Shown here one piece after another: positions 49,441 to 61,164 of a stretch of 64,000 nt of DNA (position 1 is its first letter; each line of letters starts with the position of its first letter). The notes below the pieces were generated by a model. That model was not told the DNA's origin, ran no database searches, and was given only the letters and a program-made list of their open reading frames with translations. Position numbers and translations under genes: made by a program. Source of the stretch: Trichoplax sp. H2 (taxonomy: Eukaryota > Placozoa > Uniplacotomia > Trichoplacea); assembly GCA_003344405.1 (NCBI GenBank), contig NOWV01000088.1:1-64000 (forward strand). Direction: 5' to 3'.

Positions 49441-51779
49441 AGATTTAGGTGTTACTAATCGTAAGTTACATTAGAAGTTTTGACCTTTCTAGAATATCAT
49501 AACAAATATATTTAAAAATAGGAGAAGCTGGCAATCTCTTTAATTTGAGCGATCGTAATTGAAATATGCTTATCCTGGTGATATATTGCTATATAAAACT
49601 CAAATAAAATTATAGTAGTAACAAGTTTATAGTATTTCCTACGTACTATAAATATTAATTAACGCTATGTTACTAAATACAGTATAACGTAGTTCTGTAT
49701 ATAGTTAATATGTTATACTATAGCACTTATTGTACCCATTCGTAGTATTGAGCTATTAGTGCTAGTTAATACTAAAGGTAAGCCTGAATATGAGCCATAG
49801 CTTTATTACTGCGAATTAGTCTAGGAAATTATATACTCAACGGCTCGTTAAGAGAATAAAGCATACAAGCCGTTCGAAGGAGTACAGTATATGGAATCGT
49901 GTTTAATTGTGGATAGACTACATATCTACTGTATGCAAAGACCATTCCATTAATATTATAGGATAAAGTACGTAGTTTATCATTGATGTGATTTAAGGCC
50001 TGGTTTTTACTGTGATCGTCACCATATACAGATAATGGTTATAGCTATTGCATTATAGTATTACGTTGGCTATTAAGGGAATGTTATGAATAACAAGATG
50101 TCTATTTTACTATCTTTTAACAGTACTGTATTAGTTCACTTAATCGCTTAATTTATATGTTTAGGTATTTAACGCATGAATGTACTAAAAATAGCATTGT
50201 CCTAAAAGTATCTTTATTCAGTGGATTGTCAAAGAGAATAAATCGTCAAGAAATTTTACGCAATGCATTTGCCGTATACTGTATATTGCCAGCCAGTTAC
50301 CGCTTTTAGTTGATGTTTGTTTTTTGTTAACTGTTATTACTACTATTAATGTTGACTAGTTAAGAAATGCTACTATGGAATAAGATGGATTGCTAAGAAA
50401 CAATTTACAGCTTCTTCTTACTGTGTTACTGCTAAATACCGCAATGTACCGTTGCGCACAAATGGCACAACGCTATTGACTGCATTCATGGTGGCTCCAG
50501 CAGCACATTAAGCAATCACGCTTAATTGATGCTATTGTAGTATGCTTAGCGATGCAAATACAAGTGCATCGATAATTAAAATTGTAAATTAGAATGCCGT
50601 AGCTGCGTGTTTGCAGAGCTCAGCTGTGCATTCAATAAGTGTACAAGACTTTACTGTGTTTCGGATTATTTTGAGATAACTAGTAAAACAGTAGGAAATC
50701 AGGTTAATGAATAAACGTTTCTTGTAGTCAATATCTTGAAAAAAAAGGAAGCAGAGGCTTGTAGTATTGCGATGATTTTCACAGAGATCTCTAAAAAAAG
50801 TAAACCTGGTAAAAGCAAGAAATTTTCTGATATCATTTGGGCAGTGTCCTATCTCTAAGGGTCTCTAGTGTAGTAATGAGTGTAAAGTACAGTCCAGACT
50901 ACAGATTTTGCGGTATCGTAAAAGATGTTAAATGAGCACATTATCTTAATATTTTTTCAGTAAAGCGACGGGAGTTTGCACTAGTATATATATGAAATAT
51001 GGTATAACATTAAGAAAATATGTTCATCCATTTTGTGATCAGAATATCTATCTACTATATCTGAAAAGAATACAGTTTATATATTACTGGTTATGTGTAT
51101 CGCCAGACAGGCGGACTTTTCTTTAGCAAATGTAGCCGTTATTATCCCAAAATGACTACTTAGTATGGATCTTCCGCGTCTGTTTCCTAAATCACTGGTA
51201 CTAATTTAAATAGCTTCCATGATCTTGTATAACAGTTTTTTAACCAGAATTTTGTAACAGATAATAAGATTCAATCTCTCAACCTTTAATTGAGAAAATA
51301 TTGTCAATTCAAAATCGACCGACTGCATACTAAATTTAGTTCTGCCATAACCAAGTGTTTGGCCCAATATTTTAACGAGATGAGTCTGGAAATGTCTGTC
51401 CGTCCAAGAGTGATAGTACCGTAGCATACAGTACTCTACGGCAGTGTACAGTACAGGGTTAGGGTTAAACCTGGCCTGGTACCGTATTGTACTGTAAATG
51501 TCATACAGATTCCTACAAAAATAATAACAGTGTGTAGTAAATAAACTGACGAAAATTACTCATCGACTGTTATTAACTAAGTGCAGAGAGTACTGAGCTT
51601 AAATCTTTTGGATATCGGCATTCCAGATTGCACATACTACTACGAGCTTATCGCTAGGTAGCTACTACCTTTCGATCTGATCCTTTCCTCAATCCTAGAT
51701 ACATGTACAGTGGTACACTGGCGTAGGAATATTATACGATGACTTTGCATAAGCACAACACTGCTCGTCAATAATTATA
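49441..51779. other. Intergenic, 3' side of the IDO fusion gene
   Basis: AT-rich, with no exon supported. It contains the solo 57-bp repeat at 49682-49738 and, near 51425-51500, a cluster of GTACAGTA-type words like those upstream of other genes. Confidence 0.45.
49682..49738. repeat. Solo 57-bp copy of part of the inverted-repeat element
   Basis: Identical to 44701-44757 except for one base, in the same orientation (starts GTATAACGTAGTTCTG, ends TTGTACCCA). The two copies flank the IDO fusion gene as direct repeats. Confidence 0.92.
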
Positions 51780-51992
51780 ATGAATGGCGATGAGGAAGAT
51801 GCTGGACAAGATTGCATTTGCACGATCTGCGATGCCTGTATTATAAGATGCTGTAGCAATTGCTATGAAGTAGTTTGCAGCTTTCTACGATCGATAGCAG
51901 CTCGATTAGGCTGCAAAACTGCCGTCAAGAATAATGCTCAACGTGACGAAGTCCATCATCGTCCTGTAAGAGACGTTGAAGTAGACGTTTAA
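51780..51992 (+). CDS. Possible Cys-rich microprotein
   Basis: A 70-residue frame starting at 51780. After an acidic start (MNGDEEDAGQD) comes a dense cysteine stretch, CICTICDACIIRCCSNCYEV, then VVCSFLRSIAARLGC and a basic/acidic tail. The ten cysteines between residues 12 and 45 are far above chance. Such a stretch could be palmitoylated or bind metal. A GTACAGTA-type cluster of the sort found before other genes lies about 300 bp upstream. I recognise no family and there is no second exon, so it may be a chance frame. Confidence 0.35.
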   Translation: MNGDEEDAGQDCICTICDACIIRCCSNCYEVVCSFLRSIAARLGCKTAVKNNAQRDEVHHRPVRDVEVDV

Positions 51993-52563
51993 TGAGGGCG
52001 TCTTGCGCTCATGCTTGGAGAAAGGATACTATTACGATCGTCATTTTCAACTCCGTCGCTGCCTCAGGAATTACTGTAGGCACACTCGATTACTCTAGAT
52101 AGTTAACTCAATAGCTTACACATTAATATACAACAGGTTAGAAATCCATTGTGACTTGTGAGGTATCTGATGAAAAATTACTCTATTGACACCACTATCA
52201 GTACGTATGTTGTCATACTATTTTACATGATTATATTTCCATAGCATCAATAACAATAGCTAAAACAGTGTAATTAATTTAGGCTTCTAGTGGAAAGATA
52301 TGATAGTATAGTTTGCATTTATTTCGCCCTATTTCAGGTTTCCGATACTATGACAATATATCCTGCAATCCTTAATTTTACATGCTAGTTAGTAACGAAT
52401 ACACGTATTATAGTCTGTCAGCTTAATTTACCTTACAGTTTTAAACAACGTACATTAGAGTTCTGTCAAATGCAAATTATTTTACATATGTGTGAAATAA
52501 GAAAGCAGTTCTGATTTTCTGGATGAGATAAAAAAATAGAGCGATTGAGGAAAATTTTGATTC
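51993..52563. other. Intergenic, 3' side of DPH2
   Basis: AT-rich with nothing recognisable; it probably contains the DPH2 3'UTR. Confidence 0.4.
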
Positions 52564-55500
52564 TTAATAAATATTTTCGTTATCGTATTTCGCGGCGATA
52601 CCACGTCTTCCTTCAACAACATTTATAGGAGAAGAATCATCGTCTGGAGTATCATCGAGTCCTTTCCAAGAGCGATTTGATAAGAATTCACCTGCCGATT
52701 AAAAATTGAATATTTCAAGAGATATCAAATAATAATGTACTGGTTGCGTGTTGGTCGAAATAGAACTGGACAATAAATAATACATAAGTGGCACCAAATT
52801 CAGCTTCAACATACCTGCAGATGTATGATGTTGAATAACTTGCATGCGATCTCGAGTTACTAAAGATTGTTGCTTATCGTGATTGATATTCTCGTCATCA
52901 TCTACGAAAATCATACTATATTTTACTATTTAAATGGTTTATTTAGCATAGCTATTGTTCAACAACAATAATTTACGATAAATCGATAAGCCTTTTTTAT
53001 AATAATTGATATAGCAAATGACTACAATATCATAAAGAAATATAAAGTTATTAAAGTGCTTCAGTTAGTTGCTGTAAAGTAGTTCTCAGAAAACAAATTT
53101 ATTTACCGCGTAGCGATGTATATTGCATATGTCCGGTTATAAAAGAATAATCTGGATTTCGATTCTTTCTTTCATCCTATAAAAATGATAGTATTTGTTA
53201 TTATAGAAAACATGTCATTTTGAGAAATAATAATTATTTCTGAAAAATTTGTCACTAGCATCTTACAAACAATACAAAGATAATCTTACAGTACAATGTA
53301 GGCACACGTCATGAATAAATGCAATGCCTAAATCTCTATATACGTATGTAGCAAGCATTATTATGAATTTTCGGCTATGTAATACAAATCTTAATCTTAA
53401 TAGATATGTTACTACAGTTAGAGACCTAAATTATTTCAATGTTTAATTACTAATAATGACTATCAAAAATCTGGTCTAAGTTTAAATATACTTACATCCA
53501 CATTAAATTCAAGATTAGATAATCCGCCTAGTAATACAACAAAAAAAACTTTCATTTATTTTTTGTTACTTTCAAGGAGCAATTACCTTCAGATAATCCT
53601 ACGTTACCTGGTAATAATTGCCTAAAGTCTGTTATATAAGTACCATCCCATTCTCTTTCCCTTAGAATATTTAAAATTTAAATAAAGTCAACGACTGAAA
53701 TTATAAGATATATAATTGATTAACACCGACATATTGATAGTCGATCGCCACAATGGGAAAAACGTAATTATGTTCAAATATGATTTAATTATTTCTACTT
53801 TAAACAGGCGATTTCCAGTTCGTAAGGTGTAAGAATGGGCTTATAAAATTCCTAAGTAAAATTACAAGAGTAGCTATTGAGCGCAAGGAAAAGGATATAC
53901 TGTAGCAATAACAAATGGAATTCCTTACCTTAGAATCCAGCAGGGTATTTTCGGGGCAGGCTACTAATACAAAGACATCTATTTCCATGAAATTTGCTAA
54001 TTTAGCAACATTAATTTTTCCCACCGAAAAGGTGTATGTCTATACAATTACAGTCATGAACACAACATTACGTATTGTATACGTAGAAGATTAATAGGAT
54101 TATGCGCAGATAATAGCTTCAAATTAAAAAACTGTTCTAATATTGTACCTTCTTGTTAGCCGCTTTCAAAACTGCTTTTAGCCTGTCTAGCGTCTGCAAA
54201 TAATCGGCTAAGGTGTTACCGGTAAAACATTAGTACAGCACGAAAATATTGATAAAATTTAAGGCGACTAATCGATTAATGTCCAGACCTACGCCTAACG
54301 TTCCAATAACTATTCCAACTACTAGAGCCTCTTTTGCTTTCTGAATTAAATAATATCTGCATGAGAAATAAGATCACTTTTTAATTAACTGAGAACATTA
54401 TCATGCTGTAACGTTGCAATATTATCAAATATAATATATTTTGATGTTATGGTCACACCTTTTCATCAGGGCTTTGTTGACCGATAATGATTCTGATCTA
54501 CTACTATCCAAATCAGGATTGTAAGAATAAAACTAATCGATAATAAGATAGATAAAGAGTAGTCATAATTTACTCGTAAAATGAAATATCAACAATGTCA
54601 GTAAACTGTTTACCCGACACTTATTGTATGACATCATAAGATTTGTTAGAGTCAACCCTTCAGAGCCAATATAGAATATAACATAATCATGCATCTCTTT
54701 TCCTTCATGTAAGTGAAAAATACGACCATACTCTTCTTGATCGCAGCTTTGATTTTCTTTATCTTCTAATAGTTTTGCTGAAGATTCAACAATTGCACTT
54801 AATTTTCCTACCTTTATTTCAGAAGCAATTAAATTTGGATATTGGGCATGTAATGTTTCATATACGGCATCTAAAATATCATATTATAACTCGATTAGTA
54901 TTAGTTATCACAGATGTTGTGCATCTATTTATTAAAAGTACCAACAATCCAGATTACTCGCCTATTGTATGGTAATAGACGACATCATATAGAAGGATAG
55001 CGTAGCAGTTACGATCGCTTACAACGGCTGACAAACTCTCCTTGCATTTATTGGCATCAACAGGATGACGTCCAAACACGTATAAAACAGGCAACCTACG
55101 ATTACTAAAAGAAGAATAATTTCATTTTTTTGGCATAATTCTTACTACTTTGCGAGCTAACTCTTTGTATCTTATTCTACGTATTCTATTCCATGTTGTT
55201 GCTATTTAAGAAAGTTCAATACGATGCTACTACAGTATTATCATGTAATGATCAATAGCATACTTACGGGCTCAAACAAGCAGAGCCAAAGTGTATTAAA
55301 CAGTCAGCGTTACCATGGGATGCAGCAATTTCGTCTACACAACAACTATAGATATATAATATGAATTAAAACGCAAGTATATTGGCACCTACATTAAAAA
55401 TTTTATCGTATGATGTATTGTGTATGTTTATGATGACGACCGAAGTAATCGTAATTTCACGAAAAGAAGTACGTCCATTAGCCAAATAATTGAGTAATTA

Positions 55501-56269
55501 CTCAATTATTTTATCCTGGCTTAGACAGTAAAGTATCATTACTTTAACGATTATAATAGATGATTGCTTGTTTGACCTGCCATAAGAAGTATCCGCCAAA
55601 ATGAAGACATCTATAGATTGAGGAGATATAGTTTGTATTTCTAACGCAAGACTTGCTGAATCGGGTAGAAGGCTATCAGGAAACTGTAGAGCAATCTAAT
55701 ACAGTTGATTAAGTATACAGTAATATGCATTAAACCGATTTCAATGATGTCCGGCATTAGCCATGTTAGATTAGCATGTATTGATTACTACATCTCTGTC
55801 GGTGAAGTTGCTGTCCTATTTTCTTTCATATTGCCAAGAAAATACCGTACGAGTAAGCGTCATAACAAGACTGTATTTGCGTAGACTTGATGCATTTACA
55901 ATACTGTCTACACATAATAATACTGGCATCAAAGTTTGATACTTTGTGAGCTATTTTGATATGCCAACTGGTATTGCTAAGTTAAATTTGATCTCAAATG
56001 CAACAGCATAACTACATGCTAATCCATCAGTTGGAATTGGGCATGCATTGATTGCATTCATTGAAATAACGTACTTTCAAGGCTATAGAGTAGATTCTTA
56101 CCCTTTTATACCCATGGCTCGTTATGAATTGTACAATTCGATCGAGGCTGTAGTATGATTGCAATTCATTTCGATCTTTCTGTGCATAACTATCTATTTG
56201 TAATCGTTGAGCAATAACTTCGCTACCATCATTACTGAGATTATATTTATCCAGTTGTGGAGTTGCCAT
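52564..56269 (-). CDS. DPH2: Diphthamide biosynthesis protein 2 (DPH2)
   Basis: Partner of DPH1 in the first step of diphthamide formation on elongation factor 2, an iron-sulfur radical transfer from S-adenosylmethionine. Fifteen minus-strand exons: 56269-56102, 55695-55577, 55345-55268, 55104-54962, 54870-54614, 54532-54459, 54356-54289, 54207-54149, 54039-53929, 53851-53799, 53660-53587, 53527-53496, 53176-53107, 52901-52815, 52691-52564. They give 506 residues (489 in humans). Landmarks: [135 protein letters not shown] and the end RSWKGLDD with GRRGIAAKY. The fourth intron needs a GC donor. NUFIP1 starts head to head 457 bp away. Confidence 0.96.
54871..54961 (-). other. Probable GC-AG intron in DPH2
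   Basis: The exon read with [11 protein letters not shown] must join DAVYETL in the next exon. The only join that keeps phase uses CAATAG|GCGAGT as donor and TATTTTAG as acceptor, a GC-AG intron of 91 bp. Position +5 is G, as is usual for this class. Confidence 0.6.
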
Positions 56270-56726
56270 AACAATTTACTAATCACGAGAGGACCTGATC
56301 GAAATGGGATATATGGCCAAGCTCAACCATAGTGGTAAATCCAATCGATTAGTAATATATACGATACCGTATAGATACAATACTGCAGTTTGCGTACCTC
56401 AAATCGTCAACATGCTGCAGCCAATCAATATTGGGCACGATGATACAGTACTAAAGCGTACTCTGCAGAAGTGCTACTGCATCGTATAATAATTACAGGC
56501 TAACATCGCAAACATGTCATAAATTGCATACTGTACAGTATTCAGTCGTTGACTTTAATCAATAGGAAGCACGATGACAGGTGCTCACCTGATTGAAAGG
56601 TTCTGCCAGTAGTCAAGTTGATCAACAAGCAGCTAGCTCGTCATCAGCTGCAGTATTCCTATCATGATGATGGCTATCGAGATAGATTAGTGCCCTAGTC
56701 AATGCAATATTGCATATTATTTCGTT
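56270..56726. promoter_or_regulatory. Divergent DPH2/NUFIP1 promoter region
   Basis: Only 457 bp separate the two start codons. A perfect 12-bp palindrome TACTGTACAGTA sits at 56529-56540. Use as a bidirectional promoter is inferred from the head-to-head arrangement. Confidence 0.6.
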
Positions 56727-59358
56727 ATGTCTACTATGAAAAGCAATGATAATCATCCTTATCCAATGTATGACGCTTATAATGATGGGCCGCAACCACA
56801 AGGTTATGTTTTTCCTCCAAGGCGACCAGCCTCGCAGCCAGGTGGTGCAGTGAGCAATCCACCATTCTCCACTAGACCTCGTTCTCGCTGCTTTCAAGGT
56901 CGTACTCGTATGCCTTATCATCCTTCTTCATCGTCAGGTATGCCAGACTATGCACCATCCAACTATCAAAACACCTCTCCACATGGGCAATATTTGCCAC
57001 CTCGAGCTACACCACCGTTGGATATGGAAGGGAATGCATTACCTAGCAACGTGCACCCTTCACCCTATCCGCAACATTATTTCCATCATGATGAATATTC
57101 TCACAGTGGTAAAGCCTATCCTGAACGTAGATATAGAGGCAACTTCTCACGTCCATTTACAGTAAGTAAAATTGTTTCCAAAAATAGCTCTGTATGAATA
57201 GCGATAAACACTTCGTAAGATGAAAATTGGTAGCTTCTTCTGAAATGGTCTTAATCCATTAATACTGTAATAATTAAATAACTCTACTTATCTTGCAACC
57301 TTGACATCGATATAATATCTGATTATTAATTATGCATACAGTATATAGGTAGTTGTTCGTTCGTAAATAACTGCAAGCATACGGTAGTTAAAATTTGCAT
57401 TTATTGGAGCATTCTCGTAAACTGTGTAAAAGCTATTACATCGATGCACGGTAAAATAGGTTAAACATAGATTTCGCTCGATCGTCAGTTAGTTTTAAGA
57501 TTAGTAGTGTGATAGTGATATTCTACATAGACTACGAGCTAATGTTGTGAATGAAATCTTACTTACATGAAGAGAGGTGGACAAAATTCAAGCCGAAATT
57601 ATAATTCAAAACAGCCTATTAAAAGGAAGAGATCAGAAAACGAAGAGACCAGAGATAAAAATGATTATTCTTTTAGTGTAAGTTTCAGCAATAAAGAGTT
57701 GAAGTCTTACAATATTGCGATGGTATTATCATTTAAGGTCTAAAATATCCAAATGCTCTCATCGGTCTAGGGGGAAGAAAAAGTTTCTAAAGCTAGCCAT
57801 ATCAAGGTTAGCTCAATTCATCATGTTGAAGCTGTCTCTATCTATAATTCATTTATATTTGTATATAGACCAATTAGGTGATATTAATACTATATAAAAT
57901 CTAGGCTTCATTTACTTCACGATTTAACGTAAAACTTGATTCTCCTGAAGATATTAAAGCATGGCGTGAACAAAGAAGAAAGTTAGTTATGATACTAATA
58001 TACATGTACAGCATATTCATTTTACTCTATTAAATGCATTATTGGCCAGGAATAGTCGAGAAAGTGACAAGTAGAGCATAATATAACTAATCATGTGTTT
58101 TAAATTTTGAAAGGAATTACCCAACAGCTGCTAATGTTGAGAAAAAGAAGCAAGAAGCTCTAGACAGAATTGAACGCGGTGAAATCATACCAGAAAAATC
58201 GAAAAGGTTTAGTTTAATTAAGACTCTGTGCAATTTTGATTAATTTACTAATTGTCTTGGATATATTTTAGATACTTAGGTCGAAGTAAACATCATAAAG
58301 GAAGAGGACAAAGGGGTAGAGGATATAAATTTCAAAATAGAAATAATAGAAGAAGAGACAATTTCTCTGATGGACGGAAAAGGCAAAATAAAGGAATCAA
58401 TCAAAGCGGCTTAGATTCAACCTTCAAGGGCGACCCCTTATCGATGTTAGCTGATGAATGTGGTAGTAACAATTCTGATGGTAAATTTACTTGGCAATGC
58501 CTTAAAAAGTTAAGATATGTACAACTTAAATTTTGAATTAATTTAAGTTGAACAAACCTTTTACTTAGATGAATCGTCACGTGAAAGACCTGTTGGTCCC
58601 GACACAAATACTAAATCTGCCCCTCCGGTTCAATTATCGTCTGGTCTTACAACGTTGATGACTTCGTATAACAGCGAAGATAGTTCTGAGAATGATGAGA
58701 GTTCTATTAGTAAGTTATAAAGTCAATTTATAATTACTTGGATATTTATTATTTCTAGCCTTGCTCTAGAAATGACATACATAATAGATCGCACCACTAT
58801 GGGTTGTGTACCTAACGTATGCATGTAGGAATATGTTGTTTCTTTTTGCATTAAATTATTTAAGTGTCGTTCGTATCTGCTCCAATAGACAAATTCTCAA
58901 CGGTTCTAAATGCTGACCTAAAAGCCCGTAGCGGTAATACTGACGAAATTAAGCGTGCTAAAGAAATTGTCAATAATTCAAAGCAAGAACGGCGATCAAA
59001 TAATCGTCCCGAGGTAATTTTTTTATCATTTAAACCTAAAATTATTGGCTGAAGAATCAAGTAAGATGAGTATATTTTTATTCATTTATTATAGTGGATG
59101 AAAGCAGCAGTAAATTCTAAACTAAAGAATTTTAGGAAGCCAAGCCTTCTTGAAAAAGTAACATTTTTTTTATTGTATTTGATCCATTCATTTTATACAA
59201 TTACTTGATACTGACTTGCTTAATATCTGTGTTATTATTCGTAGTTACTAGCGCCAGAGATTCAGCGTGAAAGAAATATCATAATGCAGTGTGTACGATA
59301 TATTGTCAAGAACAATTTCTTTGATCCCGTAAAAGACACCGATGCAAATAACCATTAA
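56727..59358 (+). CDS. NUFIP1: NUFIP1-like RNA-binding/snoRNP assembly factor
   Basis: NUFIP1 is a scaffold for box C/D snoRNP assembly and binds RNA. Nine exons: 56727-57161, 57573-57677, 57905-57981, 58114-58206, 58272-58480, 58569-58709, 58865-59013, 59095-59157, 59245-59358; 461 residues (495 in humans). Exon 1 encodes a Pro/Tyr-rich disordered region, like the Pro-rich human N-terminus. The diagnostic block is SPEDIKAWREQRRKNYPTAANVEKKK (exons 3-4), the conserved motif that binds the SNU13-type protein. A Lys/Arg/Gly-rich stretch, an acidic GLTTLMTSYNSEDSSE region and the conserved end LLAPEIQRERNIIMQCVRYI follow. I see no zinc finger, which the human protein has. The join from exon 1 to exon 2 rests on phase only; translation could instead start at the ATG at 57567. 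Confidence 0.88.
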
Positions 59359-61164
59359 ATTAAGGTAATTTAATGACTCTGAAAAGATGCTATCATCACT
59401 TCCTTTTCCCTAATTAGGAGAAAAAAATTTACGTTATCTATCTACGATAATTATATAAGATACCCCTATTTTGGGATTCAAGTATTATAAATTGAATTAA
59501 ACAATATTATAGATAAATCGTGATAGCCCTGGAAAATAATCAAAATCTGTTATATGAGATTATCACGATATTATTTTTAACTGATTTGCTGAGCACTTTA
59601 TTTTAGTACTTGTATAATAATTATGAATTTTTCATCTTTAAAGATTCAAGAATTGTATAAATCACATGCACGTTCTTCTTCAAGTAAAATGCCTGTATAT
59701 TTACGACACTGGACTTGTGAATAAAATTGATTTATCCTGTGCTTGCTAAATTTTATTCACTCAATTTAATGCTAATATTATACGATGTGTTCCGTTAACA
59801 GCAAGCACACACATCATATACGTTCTACAACTTGCAAATCAACCAAAATGCAGTGCCTGAGCCATCTAATACTAGTACACTTATAAAGTCAGTAACAGCA
59901 CAACCAGGAGAAGCTTGTTGTAATATAATGGAATGACTATTAATAGTAAATAATGAAGAAATTTTCCGGATTTCGTATTATACGTCTGAAATTTAGTTCG
60001 AGGAACAGTGTCGATGCCAGTGATACTCTGTATTCAGGGATTACTAGAAAATCTATTAATATTTCTAGTGTTTCTATTGAGTATCTGCCTTTAGAAATCC
60101 TGTATAGTACATTATAGGGAGTTCTGTTGTGATGACTTTCATTTTTAATATCTGCCTAACTGTTATTAAAATCGGCATTTTTGGTCATATTGCGCGATGA
60201 ATGAAATAGATAGGATAGGTCTTAATATACTAAAAAAAAATAGCTGTAGCTCGAATAACACTTTTGCAGTCAAATTAACTATTGACATTAATATACAGTA
60301 GAGTTATGCTAAGTATTATAGGTCAATATATATATCTGTATTGACTTATGTACATATATATATGTGTATAAGTCGATATCATGACTATGACTTTACAGTA
60401 CAGCAGCTATTATCCCAATTCCAACTTGCATCATTTGATTCGCCTTCTGGCATTACAAATGATGGCATAAAATAAATGCTGCTTTCCTAACAATAGTTCG
60501 GCCATTAGCCAATTTCTATCCGCTTGTTATAGTTTTGTACCCTATGATTTGTACGATATCTTACATAGACTACTTGAGTGATATTAAATCTTTTGTCATA
60601 GCCAAATGAATGAAAATTTAATCATCGGATGATTCCTATCCTGAAACAACATTTATAGTTCAAACAACACTTTTTATCAGCCAAGTTAAGCATTGATATC
60701 AATGTGGGATGATACTAGATGTTATAGCGAATATCTTGAACATGATTTTGGAGCAGTTACTTTTATAAATTCAATTTCCTATCGTTCAATTCGCCTTTGG
60801 CTCTATCAATACAAGTAGAAAACAAATGCTGCCCAAACCGATGAAAATTGGCCTATTTCGATCCGCTTGTGTTTTTGTATGTAAACTAGGTGCTGTACGG
60901 TAACAGCAGTACGCATGCACCAACGATTTGTAGACCTCTGGTGTGATCCAAGACTGCACATCGCTGTATCATACGGAAGCCTAATCATCCTGCTATTGTA
61001 CCATACACTATAGTATCCTATGGCTACCGTTAGCACTACAGTACAATTTACAGTACAATACTGTACAGTTTACAGTGCGTAGTACTGTAATATACAGTAC
61101 AGTTCTCTAGAGCCGTAGTTGCCATCACACATTGCCTAGCTGAGAGCTTTCCAAGGACATCAAG
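59359..61164. other. Intergenic between NUFIP1 and NCBP2
   Basis: No exon supported. Two stretches, about 60230-60540 and 60650-60880, share pieces such as AACACTTTT, ATTGATAT/ATTGACAT, TTCGCCTT(C/T)GGC, AAATGCTGC and CCGCTTGT, so they look like an old, diverged tandem duplication. From 61030 to 61112, just upstream of NCBP2, the sequence is a dense run of ACAGTAC/GTACTGT words. Confidence 0.5.

Noticed and set aside
51466-51481. Interstitial telomere-like GGGTTAGGGTTA
   Set aside because: Only two imperfect TTAGGG units, which is expected by chance in 64 kb.
54775-54975. Plus-strand 66-codon frame
   Set aside because: Antisense shadow of DPH2 exons 4 and 5.
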